Shown here piece after piece: positions 21,660-29,215 of a stretch of DNA of 31,912 bases (position 1 is the stretch's first letter; each line of letters begins with the position of its first letter). Source of the stretch: a virus; the IMG/VR virus record IMGVR_UViG_3300048922_000352, positions 1-31,912 of that record, one strand, 5' to 3'. Under the pieces are notes generated by a model, which was not told where the DNA came from, ran no database searches, and worked only from the letters and a program-made list of their open reading frames with translations. Made by a program: the position numbers and the translations under genes.

Positions 21660-21688
21660 AATCTACTCCGATAATCGGATGATGTCAA
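21660..21688 (-). promoter_or_regulatory. Promoter of the DUF4160/DUF2442 module
   Basis: On the minus strand, TTGACA (21688-21683), exactly 17 bases, then TAGATT (21665-21660). This is the best sigma-70 promoter in the window. A copy of the palindrome CCGAT-N-ATCGG lies inside the spacer. Confidence 0.8.
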
Positions 21689-21712
21689 CAAATATCATCC
21701 GATAATCGGATG
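21668..21712. promoter_or_regulatory. Paired operator CCGATAATCGGATG
   Basis: The 14-mer CCGATAATCGGATG occurs at 21668-21681 (between -35 and -10) and again at 21699-21712 (upstream of -35), 31 bases or about three helical turns apart. Each contains the palindrome CCGAT-A-ATCGG. This is typical of an autoregulated toxin-antitoxin operator bound by the HTH partner. Confidence 0.75.
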
Positions 21713-21733
21713 GCATTGTGCGGGAGATTGGTC

Positions 21734-21838
21734 ATGCGGCGCGGCTGCCAATTGCCTCCGGCGCAGAACGCTTCAGTGGTGTGGCCCGCGTGGATTGGCA
21801 TCGCCGCTTTGCTCGGCGTGATCATCGCGGTGCTGTGA
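21734..21838 (+). CDS. 34-residue single-pass membrane peptide
   Basis: A tiny frame with a GGGAG site ten bases before its ATG. The peptide starts MRRGCQLPPAQNASVV and ends in one hydrophobic helix (WIGIAALLGVIIAVL). Its stop is directly followed by the ATG of the GpZ-like gene with no gap, so it is likely co-translated. Function unknown. The short length makes it uncertain. Confidence 0.45.
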   Translation: MRRGCQLPPAQNASVVWPAWIGIAALLGVIIAVL

Positions 21839-22369
21839 ATGCAGATCGTCATCACGCCGCAAGACCAGATCCTTGCCCGCTACGGCAACCGTCTCGGTGC
21901 GCTGTGCGACAAGGCGCCCGTGGCACTCGCCCGCGCCCTGAACCATGAGGGCGCGAAGGGCTTCACGCAGGTCAAGCGCGTCCTCGTCAAGCAAACCGGC
22001 ATCAAGTACGGGATGATCGGCAGGGCCGTGAAGGCGAAGCGGGCCACCCGCGTCAACCTGGTCTACGAGATCGAGGCCACGGGCAACGAGACCAACCTCA
22101 ACCTGTTCGGCCCTGCGCAGCGCAAGAAGGGTGTGAGCGCCCGCCCTTGGAACGTGCGCCGCATCTTCCCCTCGACCTTCATCGTCAAGGCCTATGGGGG
22201 CAAGGTCTACAAGAGGACGGGCGCGAAGCGCTTCCCGATCAAACAGCTGTTCGGTCCGAACATCGCGCGTGAGATCGTGAAGGATGACAGTCGGCAGGCC
22301 TTCGAGGCTATCACGCCGAAGCTCGTTGATCGCGTGGGCCACGAGATCAGCTTCCTCATGGGGGCGTGA
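21839..22369 (+). CDS. Minor tail protein Z-like (GpZ family)
   Basis: A 176-residue protein resembling lambda minor tail protein Z, a tail-terminator-region protein. Recognisable features are an N-terminal helix (RLGALCDKAPVALARALNHE), the basic K-x-x-L-V-K-Q-T-G-I-K segment (residues 47-57), the basic middle (KAKRATRVNLVYEIEATG), WNVRRIF, and the end GHEISFLMGA. In lambda the Z gene follows the head genes; here it lies before the terminase, which is unusual but seen in mosaic phages. The ATG directly abuts the stop of the 34-residue membrane peptide. Confidence 0.65.
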   Translation: MQIVITPQDQILARYGNRLGALCDKAPVALARALNHEGAKGFTQVKRVLVKQTGIKYGMIGRAVKAKRATRVNLVYEIEATGNETNLNLFGPAQRKKGVSARPWNVRRIFPSTFIVKAYGGKVYKRTGAKRFPIKQLFGPNIAREIVKDDSRQAFEAITPKLVDRVGHEISFLMGA

Positions 22370-22606
22370 GCCCTATCCCTCTGCCCCTCAGGGCAGGGCG
22401 GGGATGGCGCATGCGGTATACCAGACCAATCCCGCGAGGTGTTGCGTCTCTGCCACTGTGACCCCATGGCAACACAGCCGACGGGCAAGGGACCGTTTGA
22501 ATGCAAGCGACCGGTGCGAGGCCGCTGCCCCCCGAAATTCGCGTATTTTTCGGAGTTCGCAATCCCGGCTTTGCTTGGCCGGCGCTGGCCGTGCTGGAGA
22601 GCAAGC
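22370..22606. other. Spacer before the packaging genes
   Basis: No supported gene. Contains a CTGCCC/GGGCAG stem (22391-22406) close after the GpZ stop, with no U tract, and a short AT-rich patch (about 22539-22562). Some short frames are open but have no ribosome site or recognisable product. In lambda-like phages the cos site lies close before the terminase small subunit, so this is one place to look for it. I cannot identify a cos site by eye. Confidence 0.4.
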
Positions 22607-22918
22607 TCAGGGCGCCAAAACGCCGATGTTTTTGGCGGTCATCTTTGAGATCGTGCAGGTCGAGGGCGTCTGCTCATCCATCATGTTGGACGCCCACACG
22701 TTCGAGCTGATGTACGCAAGCGCTTCCGGATTATCGAGGCCGGTTGTCGCGAAGTAGCGCTCCAGCGCCGGCTGATCGACCAGGTAACCGCAGTGCTTTG
22801 CACCAGAGATAATCTGCGCGAGCCCCATCGCGGTCTGCATCTGTTTCAAGGTCAACTCTGCCGCGGCCGGCGCGGTGAGGGCGGCGAAGGCGGCGATCGA
22901 TGCTGCTAGGCGGACCAT
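22607..22918 (-). CDS. Secreted or periplasmic protein, reversed cargo gene
   Basis: A 103-residue protein with a clear Sec signal peptide: MVRLAASIAAFAALTAPAAA, cleavage after Ala20 by the A-x-A rule. The mature part (about 83 residues) contains two cysteines that may pair (GAKHCGYLV and PSTCTIS) and a helical middle. It is transcribed against the late operon, directly before the terminase genes, which is the pattern of a moron expressed in the lysogen. No family is recognised. An AGGA element lies 8-11 bases before the ATG. Confidence 0.65.
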   Translation of the reverse strand: MVRLAASIAAFAALTAPAAAELTLKQMQTAMGLAQIISGAKHCGYLVDQPALERYFATTGLDNPEALAYISSNVWASNMMDEQTPSTCTISKMTAKNIGVLAP

Positions 22919-22963
22919 GGCTGCGTTCCTGGTGACGCCGCGGACGGTAGCAGAGGTCGAAAC

Positions 22964-23470
22964 ATGGCGTCATCAGCGAAACCCGCGCCGCTGACGATGC
23001 CGGCGGGTGAAATTGCCCGCATGCTGAACGTCACGACCGAACGCCTGCGGCAGCTCTCTCGGGAGGGCGCAATTCCGAAGGCGGTGCGTGGCGTCTATCC
23101 GGTGGTGGAGACGACGCAGGGCTACATCCGCTTCTTGAAGGCGGATGAGCGGCGGAATTCGCAGTCTCAGGCCGAAAGTGGCCTGAAAAAGGCGCGCCAG
23201 CGCGAAGTAGAGCTCAGAATTGCGCAAAAAGAGGGTGATGTCGTCGATTTTGACGATGCAAAAGCCGCTTTTTCGCAGATTTTGGGCGGTTTTCGAGCGG
23301 AATTGAACGGCATTCCGGCCGCTGTGAGCCGTGATCGAGCCGTTCGGGCGGCTGTCACGAAGGGCATCAATGACGCGCTTACTCGATGCGAAGCTCGCTT
23401 CCGAGAGGCAAGCGCAAATCTTCGAGCTGGCCGCGATCCATTCGGCTCCGACCGAGAGGACGACGCCTGA
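22964..23470 (+). CDS. Terminase small subunit (Nu1-like)
   Basis: A 168-residue DNA-packaging protein of the lambda Nu1 type. The N-terminal winged helix (MPAGEIARMLNVTTERLRQL, then SREGAIPKAVRG) binds the packaging site. The next part is a long charged helix (KKARQREVELRIAQKEGD) and a Phe-rich segment (FDDAKAAFSQILGGF), as in Nu1, followed by the dimer/large-subunit contact region. It precedes the large subunit and overlaps it by about 100 bases. Confidence 0.85.
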   Translation: MASSAKPAPLTMPAGEIARMLNVTTERLRQLSREGAIPKAVRGVYPVVETTQGYIRFLKADERRNSQSQAESGLKKARQREVELRIAQKEGDVVDFDDAKAAFSQILGGFRAELNGIPAAVSRDRAVRAAVTKGINDALTRCEARFREASANLRAGRDPFGSDREDDA

Positions 23471-25424
23471 CCAATGGGGTGCCAACAACCGGGTTTATCC
23501 GCCGACTACGGGCAAACCGGGGCAGCGTGACCCGGGCTTCACGCCCTACGTCATCCCCTTCGAGCGGGGATTCGATGACGATCGCTACAATCGCGTCGTC
23601 CTGGTCACCGGGGCGCAGTCCGGGAAGACAGATGCGTTCCTCGACATCATCGGGGAGCGCTGCGACACGCGCCCGGTGCCGCTGCTCTACGTCGGGCCGA
23701 GCAAGGATTTTCTGACCGACCAGTTCGAGCCTCGGTTGATGGGCCTCTTCGACGAGGCCGCCAAACTTGCGGACAAGGTCGCGCGCGGCAAGCGCATGAA
23801 GAAGACGTTGAAGCGGGTCGCCGGCATCACGGTCCGCTTGGCGCACGCAGGATCCTCGACGGCGCTGAAATCCGACCCGGCCGGCCTCGCCCTCGTCGAC
23901 GAATACGACGAGATGCTCGCAAACATCAAAGGGCAGGGCGATCCGCTTGGCCTCGTCGAGGCTCGCGGCATCACCTACGTCGACTTCGTCACCGGCATCG
24001 CGTCGACGCCGTCCAGCGGCTTGGTCGAAACCGAGATCGATCAGGAGAGCGGCCTCGAGATGTGGGAGCAAACCGACCCCGACGACGTCGGCTCGCCGAT
24101 CTGGCGGCTCTGGCAGGAGGGCACGCGGCACCACTGGGCATGGCGGTGCCCGCACTGCCGGGAATACTTCATCCCGCGCTTCAAGCTGCTGACCTGGCCG
24201 AAGAACGCGACGCCGGCGCAGGCGCGCCGCTCGGCGTATGTGCAGTGCCCGTATGGTTGCGCCGAGCCGATCACCGACGCGCACAAGGAAGCGATGAACG
24301 CCGAGGGGGTGTTCGTTGCGCCGGGCCAGCGGATCGGCGACGACGGCACGGTGATTGGCGACCCTCCCGACACCTCGACGCTGTCGTTTTGGGTGTCCGG
24401 CCTCGCCTCGCCGTTCGTCAGTTTCGGCAAGCGCGCCGAGGACTACCTGAAGGCGGTCGGGAGCGGCGAGCAGGACAAGATCCAGACCGCGATCAATGCG
24501 GGCTTCGGCGAGGTGTTCGCGCCAGGCGGCGGCGATGTGCCGGAATGGGCTGAATTGGCCGGGCTTAAGCTGCCCTACGCAGCACGCACGGTCCCCGATG
24601 ACGTGCAGTTCCTCACCATGGGGATCGACGTCCAGCGGAACCGCCTGCCGTTCGTGATCCGCGGCTGGGGCGCGCGCGCGGAATCCTGGCTGATCGATTA
24701 CGGCAACTTCGTCGGCGACACCGCCGAGGAGGCCGACCTGAAGCAGACCGACACCGCCGCGGCGACGGTCTGGGATGATCTCGCCGAGTTCATCCAGCAG
24801 GACTTCGACGGCCTGCCGATCAAGGCGGTGTTCATCGATTCCGGCTTCCGCCCGGGTAAGAAATTCATCGTGCCAGAGCATCGCGTTTACGCCTTCGCCA
24901 GGCGCTTTCCGCGGCTGGTGTTCCCGACGAAGGGCTACGCCACCATCAACAGCCCGACGGGCATCTCGCTCAAGAAGATCGAGGTGACGCGGAAGGGCGA
25001 GCAGAAGAAATTCGGGCAGACGCTCGTCCGGCTCAACTCGGACAAGTGGAAGTCATGGGTGCACGAGCGCATCCGATACCCGGTCGAATCCAAGGGTGCC
25101 TTCCACCTGCATGAAGAGACGCTGGAGGATTACTTCCAGCAGATCGTCTCAGAAGTGCGCGTGCTTGGCGTCAACGGCCGGCCATCATGGATTCAGCGCT
25201 CCCGCGAGAACCACTACCTCGATTGCGAGGCGCTGGCGGCGGCTGCTGCCTATCAGAACAACGCTCACAGGATCGGTGAGCGCGGCAATCGCCCGCGCCG
25301 GCCGAGCAGCGCTGATCGCGGTGAGCTTGAAGCGAAGGGTGCCGTGCCCGCCGGCGTCATCGTCGCGGACGGCGACCGTGCAGCGCGCATCGCTGCCAAA
25401 CGAGAAGCATGGGCTCGCCGATGA
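23370..25424 (+). CDS. Terminase large subunit (GpA family)
   Basis: A 684-residue packaging ATPase and nuclease. Walker A is VTGAQSGKT (79-87), Walker B is ALVDEYDEM, then TGIASTPS as the coupling motif. A Cys4-type zinc ribbon is formed by CPHC and CPYGC. The nuclease domain follows, with MGIDVQRNRLPF, VFIDSGFRPG and HYLDCEALAAAAA carrying acidic residues. Start: ATG at 23370 inside the small-subunit gene (MTRLLDAKLASERQ), giving a 101-base overlap; an earlier ATG is at 23331. No later ATG precedes the conserved PPTTGKPGQRDPGFTPY region, so an overlap is forced. Confidence 0.9.
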   Translation: MTRLLDAKLASERQAQIFELAAIHSAPTERTTPDQWGANNRVYPPTTGKPGQRDPGFTPYVIPFERGFDDDRYNRVVLVTGAQSGKTDAFLDIIGERCDTRPVPLLYVGPSKDFLTDQFEPRLMGLFDEAAKLADKVARGKRMKKTLKRVAGITVRLAHAGSSTALKSDPAGLALVDEYDEMLANIKGQGDPLGLVEARGITYVDFVTGIASTPSSGLVETEIDQESGLEMWEQTDPDDVGSPIWRLWQEGTRHHWAWRCPHCREYFIPRFKLLTWPKNATPAQARRSAYVQCPYGCAEPITDAHKEAMNAEGVFVAPGQRIGDDGTVIGDPPDTSTLSFWVSGLASPFVSFGKRAEDYLKAVGSGEQDKIQTAINAGFGEVFAPGGGDVPEWAELAGLKLPYAARTVPDDVQFLTMGIDVQRNRLPFVIRGWGARAESWLIDYGNFVGDTAEEADLKQTDTAAATVWDDLAEFIQQDFDGLPIKAVFIDSGFRPGKKFIVPEHRVYAFARRFPRLVFPTKGYATINSPTGISLKKIEVTRKGEQKKFGQTLVRLNSDKWKSWVHERIRYPVESKGAFHLHEETLEDYFQQIVSEVRVLGVNGRPSWIQRSRENHYLDCEALAAAAAYQNNAHRIGERGNRPRRPSSADRGELEAKGAVPAGVIVADGDRAARIAAKREAWARR

Positions 25425-27043
25425 CCGACACGAAGCCGCGGATCCGGGTGAAGGCCGGGAGCGTCGCGTTCCCCGGCGCCGCGCCCGCGCGGGGTGAGCG
25501 TCGCGAGAAGGCAACGGCGCGCTGGCTCCGCGACACGCCGTCGGGCGTGCTCTCGATGCGGCTCACCAGCCTCGTCGACAGCCGCGAGGACACCCGTCGC
25601 GCATGGGATCGCGTCGCTGCGCTGGCAGTGGACTTCATCCAGAATTCCGGCCGGCTGAAGGGCGCCGTCGACCAGATCCTTGCCGACACTGTCGGGACCG
25701 AGCTCAAGCTCAATGTGCGGCCGGACTTCACCGGGCTCGGCTACTCGGCTGAGGAGGCTTCGACCTGGTCGCGACTGGTTGAGCGCCGCTGGCGCCAGTG
25801 GGCGTGGAATCCCGCGGAGTGCGATCTCCGCGGCAAGTTCACGATCCCGCAGATCGTGGACATCGCGCTGCGCCACCATATCGCCTATGGCGAAGCCTGC
25901 GGTGTCATGGACTGGCTGTCGCCGACGCAGCGCCGCCGCTACGGCATTGAGACCGGGACGAAGGTTTGCCTGATCTCGCCTCATCGCATGGTGCGCGATT
26001 CCAACGAGTTCGAAGGCCTGTTTATGGGTGTCACGCACGACGCCAACGGCCGGCCGACGCACTATCGTTTCACCGAGCGCGAGGGTGGCCTCGAGGTGAA
26101 GCGCGATTACGCCGCCTTCGATCGCGAGGGGCGCCCGCAGGTCTTCCACGTCTTCGATCCGATCGATGCCGACGACGTCCGCGGCATCTCTGTCATGGCG
26201 TCGGCAATGAGGACCTATGCGAGCTCGGAAAAGCTCGCTGACGTCACGCTCGCCACGGCGATCATGCAGACGATCTTCGCCGCCACCCTGGTCTCGCCGG
26301 AACCGAGCGCTGACGCCTACCAGGCGCTCGAAGCGATTGCGGACCTCAATGAGGATCTCGGCGACGAATTCGCCGCTTACTTCGGCGCGGTGCTCGACAA
26401 GGCCCGGGCCAGCAAACTCACGGTAGATGGCAATACGCAGGTCTCACATCTCGCGCCGGGCGAGGAGCTGAAGCTCCACACCGCCGGCACGCCGCACAAC
26501 AACTACCTGCCGTTCTCGAAGGATCTTCTCCGCGAGCTCGCTCGCTGTCTCGGCGTCACCTATGAATCGCTGTCGATGGATCATGTCGGCGCGACCTATT
26601 CGAGCGTCCGCATGTCGAACGCCTCGATGTGGCCCGTCGTCATGCGCCGGCGCGAGCGCATCGCCGCTCCGATCTGCCAGACAATCTACGAAAACTGGCT
26701 GGACGAAGAGATCGGCTCCCGCAGGATCCCGTTCAAAGGCGGCTATGAGGCCTTCGCCGCGAACCGCAACCGCGTGTGCTGGACTGAATGGCAAGGCCCG
26801 GCGAAGCCGACGGCGGACGACAAGAAATCCGCCCAGGCGGCAACCGAGCGCCTGACGAACGGCACGACCGACCTGTCCTACGAGTGCGCGGAGCTCGGCC
26901 TCGACGTGAATGACGTCCTCGCCAAACGCGCCGAGCAGTTGAAGCAGGTCGAGAAGCTCGGCCTGCCGAACCCCTTCGAGAAAAAGGGCGCCGGTGCCGC
27001 GGCTGACGACGAGCCGGCCGAGCCCGCGAGGACTGCAGCATGA
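25421..27043 (+). CDS. Portal protein (lambda family)
   Basis: A 540-residue portal, the dodecameric ring through which DNA enters the head. It matches the lambda gpB family by its N-terminal region (LTSLVDSREDTRRAWDRVAA), the GRLKGAVDQILADTVG segment, ISPHRMVRDSNEFEGLFMGV, and the conserved Y-S-S-V-R-M-S-N motif. The ATG at 25421 overlaps the terminase stop as ATGA; an in-frame ATG is 12 bases upstream. The C-terminus is Glu/Ala-rich. It precedes the gpW-like joiner as in lambda. Confidence 0.9.
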   Translation: MTDTKPRIRVKAGSVAFPGAAPARGERREKATARWLRDTPSGVLSMRLTSLVDSREDTRRAWDRVAALAVDFIQNSGRLKGAVDQILADTVGTELKLNVRPDFTGLGYSAEEASTWSRLVERRWRQWAWNPAECDLRGKFTIPQIVDIALRHHIAYGEACGVMDWLSPTQRRRYGIETGTKVCLISPHRMVRDSNEFEGLFMGVTHDANGRPTHYRFTEREGGLEVKRDYAAFDREGRPQVFHVFDPIDADDVRGISVMASAMRTYASSEKLADVTLATAIMQTIFAATLVSPEPSADAYQALEAIADLNEDLGDEFAAYFGAVLDKARASKLTVDGNTQVSHLAPGEELKLHTAGTPHNNYLPFSKDLLRELARCLGVTYESLSMDHVGATYSSVRMSNASMWPVVMRRRERIAAPICQTIYENWLDEEIGSRRIPFKGGYEAFAANRNRVCWTEWQGPAKPTADDKKSAQAATERLTNGTTDLSYECAELGLDVNDVLAKRAEQLKQVEKLGLPNPFEKKGAGAAADDEPAEPARTAA

Positions 27044-27285
27044 GCGTGCCCCCGGTTGACCCGTGCGCCGAAGCCGCTCGCCTCCGTGGCATCCGCGATC
27101 AGATCATCACCGGCGGCCAGGTCGTGCGCACGCGCTTCGACACCGAGGAGGTCGAGTTCGGCAAGGCCGACCTTACGCGCCTCGAAACCCTGATCGCCCA
27201 ATACGACGCCGCCTGCGCCCTGCAGAGCGGCACGCCGCAGCCGCGGCGTCGCTACGCGAAGTCGATGAGCTTCCGGCCCTACTGA
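27040..27285 (+). CDS. gpW-like head-tail joining protein
   Basis: An 81-residue protein with the gpW layout: helix (CAEAARLRGIRDQIITG), a two-stranded middle (GQVVRTRFDTEEVEFGKAD) and a second helix (LTRLETLIAQYDAACAL), then a basic tail (RRRYAKSMSFRPY). gpW plugs the portal and supports the tail junction. It is coupled to the portal by an ATGA overlap. Confidence 0.8.
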   Translation: MSVPPVDPCAEAARLRGIRDQIITGGQVVRTRFDTEEVEFGKADLTRLETLIAQYDAACALQSGTPQPRRRYAKSMSFRPY

Positions 27286-27296
27286 GGATCCCAGAC

Positions 27297-28385
27297 ATGC
27301 CCATTCTGCAGGACGGCGAGCTGCTGCTCTACGGCTTCGTCGGGGATTCCTTCTGGGAAGAAGGTTTCACCTCGCGCGATGTCATCGACGCACTCGCCGA
27401 GGTGGGGCGCGATGCCGACTTGACGGTCCGGATCAACTCCGGCGGCGGCTACGCCTATGAGGGGATCGCGATCTACAACGCGCTCGCCAATCACAAGGGC
27501 AAAGTGACCGTCCAGGTCGATGCGGTCGCGCTCTCCGCCGCCTCGGTCATCGCCATGGCCGGCGAGGAAATCCGGATGCTCTCCGGCTCGCTGATGATGA
27601 TCCACGATGCCGCGGTGATCACGATCGGCAATGCCGACGATCACGAGGTATCGCGGCAGATGCTCGACAAGATGAGCGCGCAGATCGCCTCGATCTATGC
27701 CGACCAGAGCGGGAAGGCGGCTGACGCGATCCGCGCCTCCATGAAGGCCGAGACGTGGATGACGGCCGAGGAAGCGGTTGCCGAGGGTTTTGCCACCGAG
27801 GCCGTCGACACCAGCGCGCGCGCTGTCGCCGCTTTCGACTATCGCGCCTTCGCGCACGCCCCGAAGAAGCTCGTCGCGCTCGCGAAGAGCAAGGATTGGT
27901 CGCTTGAAAAAGCGGCTGCTGCCCGAGCGGCCGGTGCTGCTCATCAACCGGGTCAACAGGAGAACCCTATGCCCGATCCGACCCCGCCGGCCGCGCTCAC
28001 GGCCGAACAGCTTACCGCCCAGAACGAAATGATCGCCGCCGCGGTTGCGGCGGATCGCAAGCGCCGGGCCGACATCCTCGCGCTTCCCGAAGCCAAGGGC
28101 CGCGAGGCGCTGGCCGAGAGCCTGATCGACACGCCCTTGAGCGTCGAGCAGATCAAGAGCTCGCTCGCCGCCGCGCCGGCCCCGCAGGCAGCCGCCGACA
28201 CTTCCGAGGAAGAAGAGAACGGCGAGGACGATGCTGCCGCGGCCAAGGCCTACGAGACGCAGCGTGCCGCCGCGGCTGGCCTCGCCAAGCCGACCGACAA
28301 GGGCGGCACCAAGACCGAAAAGGTCGTGAACCGGGTGCTCGGCAACTATCGAGCGCTCACCGGCAAGGCGCAGAAGACGGCCTGA
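27297..28385 (+). CDS. ClpP-type head maturation protease with C-terminal scaffold
   Basis: A 362-residue fusion as in lambda gpC. Residues 1-190 are a ClpP-like serine protease: RINSGGGYAYEG (45-56), catalytic Ser83 in SAASVIAMAG and His103 in MMIHDAAV, followed by ADQSGKAADAI and the MTAEEAVAEGFATE region. From about 225 the chain is a low-complexity acidic scaffold domain (Ala/Glu/Asp-rich, EEEENGEDD near 302-310) ending in KVVNRVLGNYRAL. The protease would cut scaffold and portal-associated proteins during head assembly. An internal start makes the scaffold alone. Confidence 0.9.
   Translation: MPILQDGELLLYGFVGDSFWEEGFTSRDVIDALAEVGRDADLTVRINSGGGYAYEGIAIYNALANHKGKVTVQVDAVALSAASVIAMAGEEIRMLSGSLMMIHDAAVITIGNADDHEVSRQMLDKMSAQIASIYADQSGKAADAIRASMKAETWMTAEEAVAEGFATEAVDTSARAVAAFDYRAFAHAPKKLVALAKSKDWSLEKAAAARAAGAAHQPGQQENPMPDPTPPAALTAEQLTAQNEMIAAAVAADRKRRADILALPEAKGREALAESLIDTPLSVEQIKSSLAAAPAPQAAADTSEEEENGEDDAAAAKAYETQRAAAAGLAKPTDKGGTKTEKVVNRVLGNYRALTGKAQKTA
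27969..28385 (+). CDS. Nested scaffold protein (Nu3-like internal start)
   Basis: An in-frame ATG (MPDPTPPAALTAEQ) at 27969 is preceded by CAGGAGAACCCT, a strong AGGAG site with ideal spacing, inside the protease gene. It would produce a 138-residue scaffold identical to the C-terminal part of the protease fusion, the same arrangement as lambda Nu3 within gene C. Confidence 0.75.
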   Translation: MPDPTPPAALTAEQLTAQNEMIAAAVAADRKRRADILALPEAKGREALAESLIDTPLSVEQIKSSLAAAPAPQAAADTSEEEENGEDDAAAAKAYETQRAAAAGLAKPTDKGGTKTEKVVNRVLGNYRALTGKAQKTA

Positions 28386-28414
28386 CCGTCGCAACCTGAA
28401 GGAAAGGTCTGAGC

Positions 28415-29188
28415 ATGACCACGATTCCGCTCCGCGACGTCGGCATTGCCGCGTACCACGAGGGCGACAGCTTCACGTCCGTCGAGCTGTTCAATGCCAC
28501 CGTCCCGCCGCCTGTCACCGAGGATTTCCTCGTTGCGCAGAACAGCAACATCCCGCGTTACTCGGTCGTCGGCCTTCTCGCCGGCGCTCTGGCGCTCGCC
28601 ACCTTCGGCGATGTGGCGCCGGTCGCTGCAACGGGCGTGCTGACGTTCTCCGGCGTCGGCACCGCCGATGACACGATCACGATCGGTGCCCGCGTCTACA
28701 CCTTGAAGGCTGCACCCGCGGCCGCCAACCAGGTGAAGATCGGCGCCACCGCGGCCGAGACGGCGACCAACCTCATCGCCGCGATCAACGGCGATGCTGG
28801 CGCTGGTGCGCTGTACGGCGCCGGCACGGCGCCGCACGCTGATGTCAGCGCGCGCTCCAACGCCTCCGCCGTCGTCGGCCTCGTCGCCAAGGCGCCCGGC
28901 ACCGCCGGCAATGCCATCGCCACGACCGAATCCGGTACCGGCACCTCGTTCGGTGCTGCGACCATGACCGGCGGCCTGGCGGAAGCTGGCGTCGATCCGA
29001 TCGGTGTCACCGCCGTTCCGGTGGTCACCGGTGCTGGCGAGACCGATCGCATCCCGATCTACCGCCAGGGCAACTTCAACCCCGCGGCGCTGAATTGGCA
29101 TCCGAGCTACGACACGGATGACAAGAAAGCGGCGGCTTTCCGGGGTTCGCCGACGCCCACCAACATCATCATCCGCAAGCGTCTCTGA
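28415..29188 (+). CDS. gpD-like head decoration protein with inserted domain
   Basis: A 257-residue head-stabilisation protein. The N-terminal part (1-70, with NSNIPRYSVVGLLAGALALAT) and the C-terminal part (195-257, with IPIYRQGNFNPAALNWHP and a T-P-T-N-I-I-I-R-K end) together resemble the gpD family. Between them, about 72-191, is an extra domain (GVLTFSGVGTADDTITIGARV, VKIGATAAETATNLIAAIN, and AKAPGTAGNAIAT) that recurs in many phage tail, capsid and fibre proteins. It would project from the capsid surface. A GAAGGAAAGG site precedes the ATG. Confidence 0.8.
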   Translation: MTTIPLRDVGIAAYHEGDSFTSVELFNATVPPPVTEDFLVAQNSNIPRYSVVGLLAGALALATFGDVAPVAATGVLTFSGVGTADDTITIGARVYTLKAAPAAANQVKIGATAAETATNLIAAINGDAGAGALYGAGTAPHADVSARSNASAVVGLVAKAPGTAGNAIATTESGTGTSFGAATMTGGLAEAGVDPIGVTAVPVVTGAGETDRIPIYRQGNFNPAALNWHPSYDTDDKKAAAFRGSPTPTNIIIRKRL

Positions 29189-29215
29189 CGCCGAGGGCAA
29201 TAGGGGACCATTGCG

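Noticed and set aside
22466-22648. Short plus-strand frame beginning MATQPTGKG
   Set aside because: No ribosome site, odd Arg/Cys-rich composition and overlap with the opposing secreted-protein gene. Not supported as a gene.
23273-23286. TCGCAGATTTTGGG, matching the first ten bases of the repressor operator
   Set aside because: Only half of the palindrome is kept and the site lies inside the terminase small subunit gene far from any promoter. Judged coincidental.
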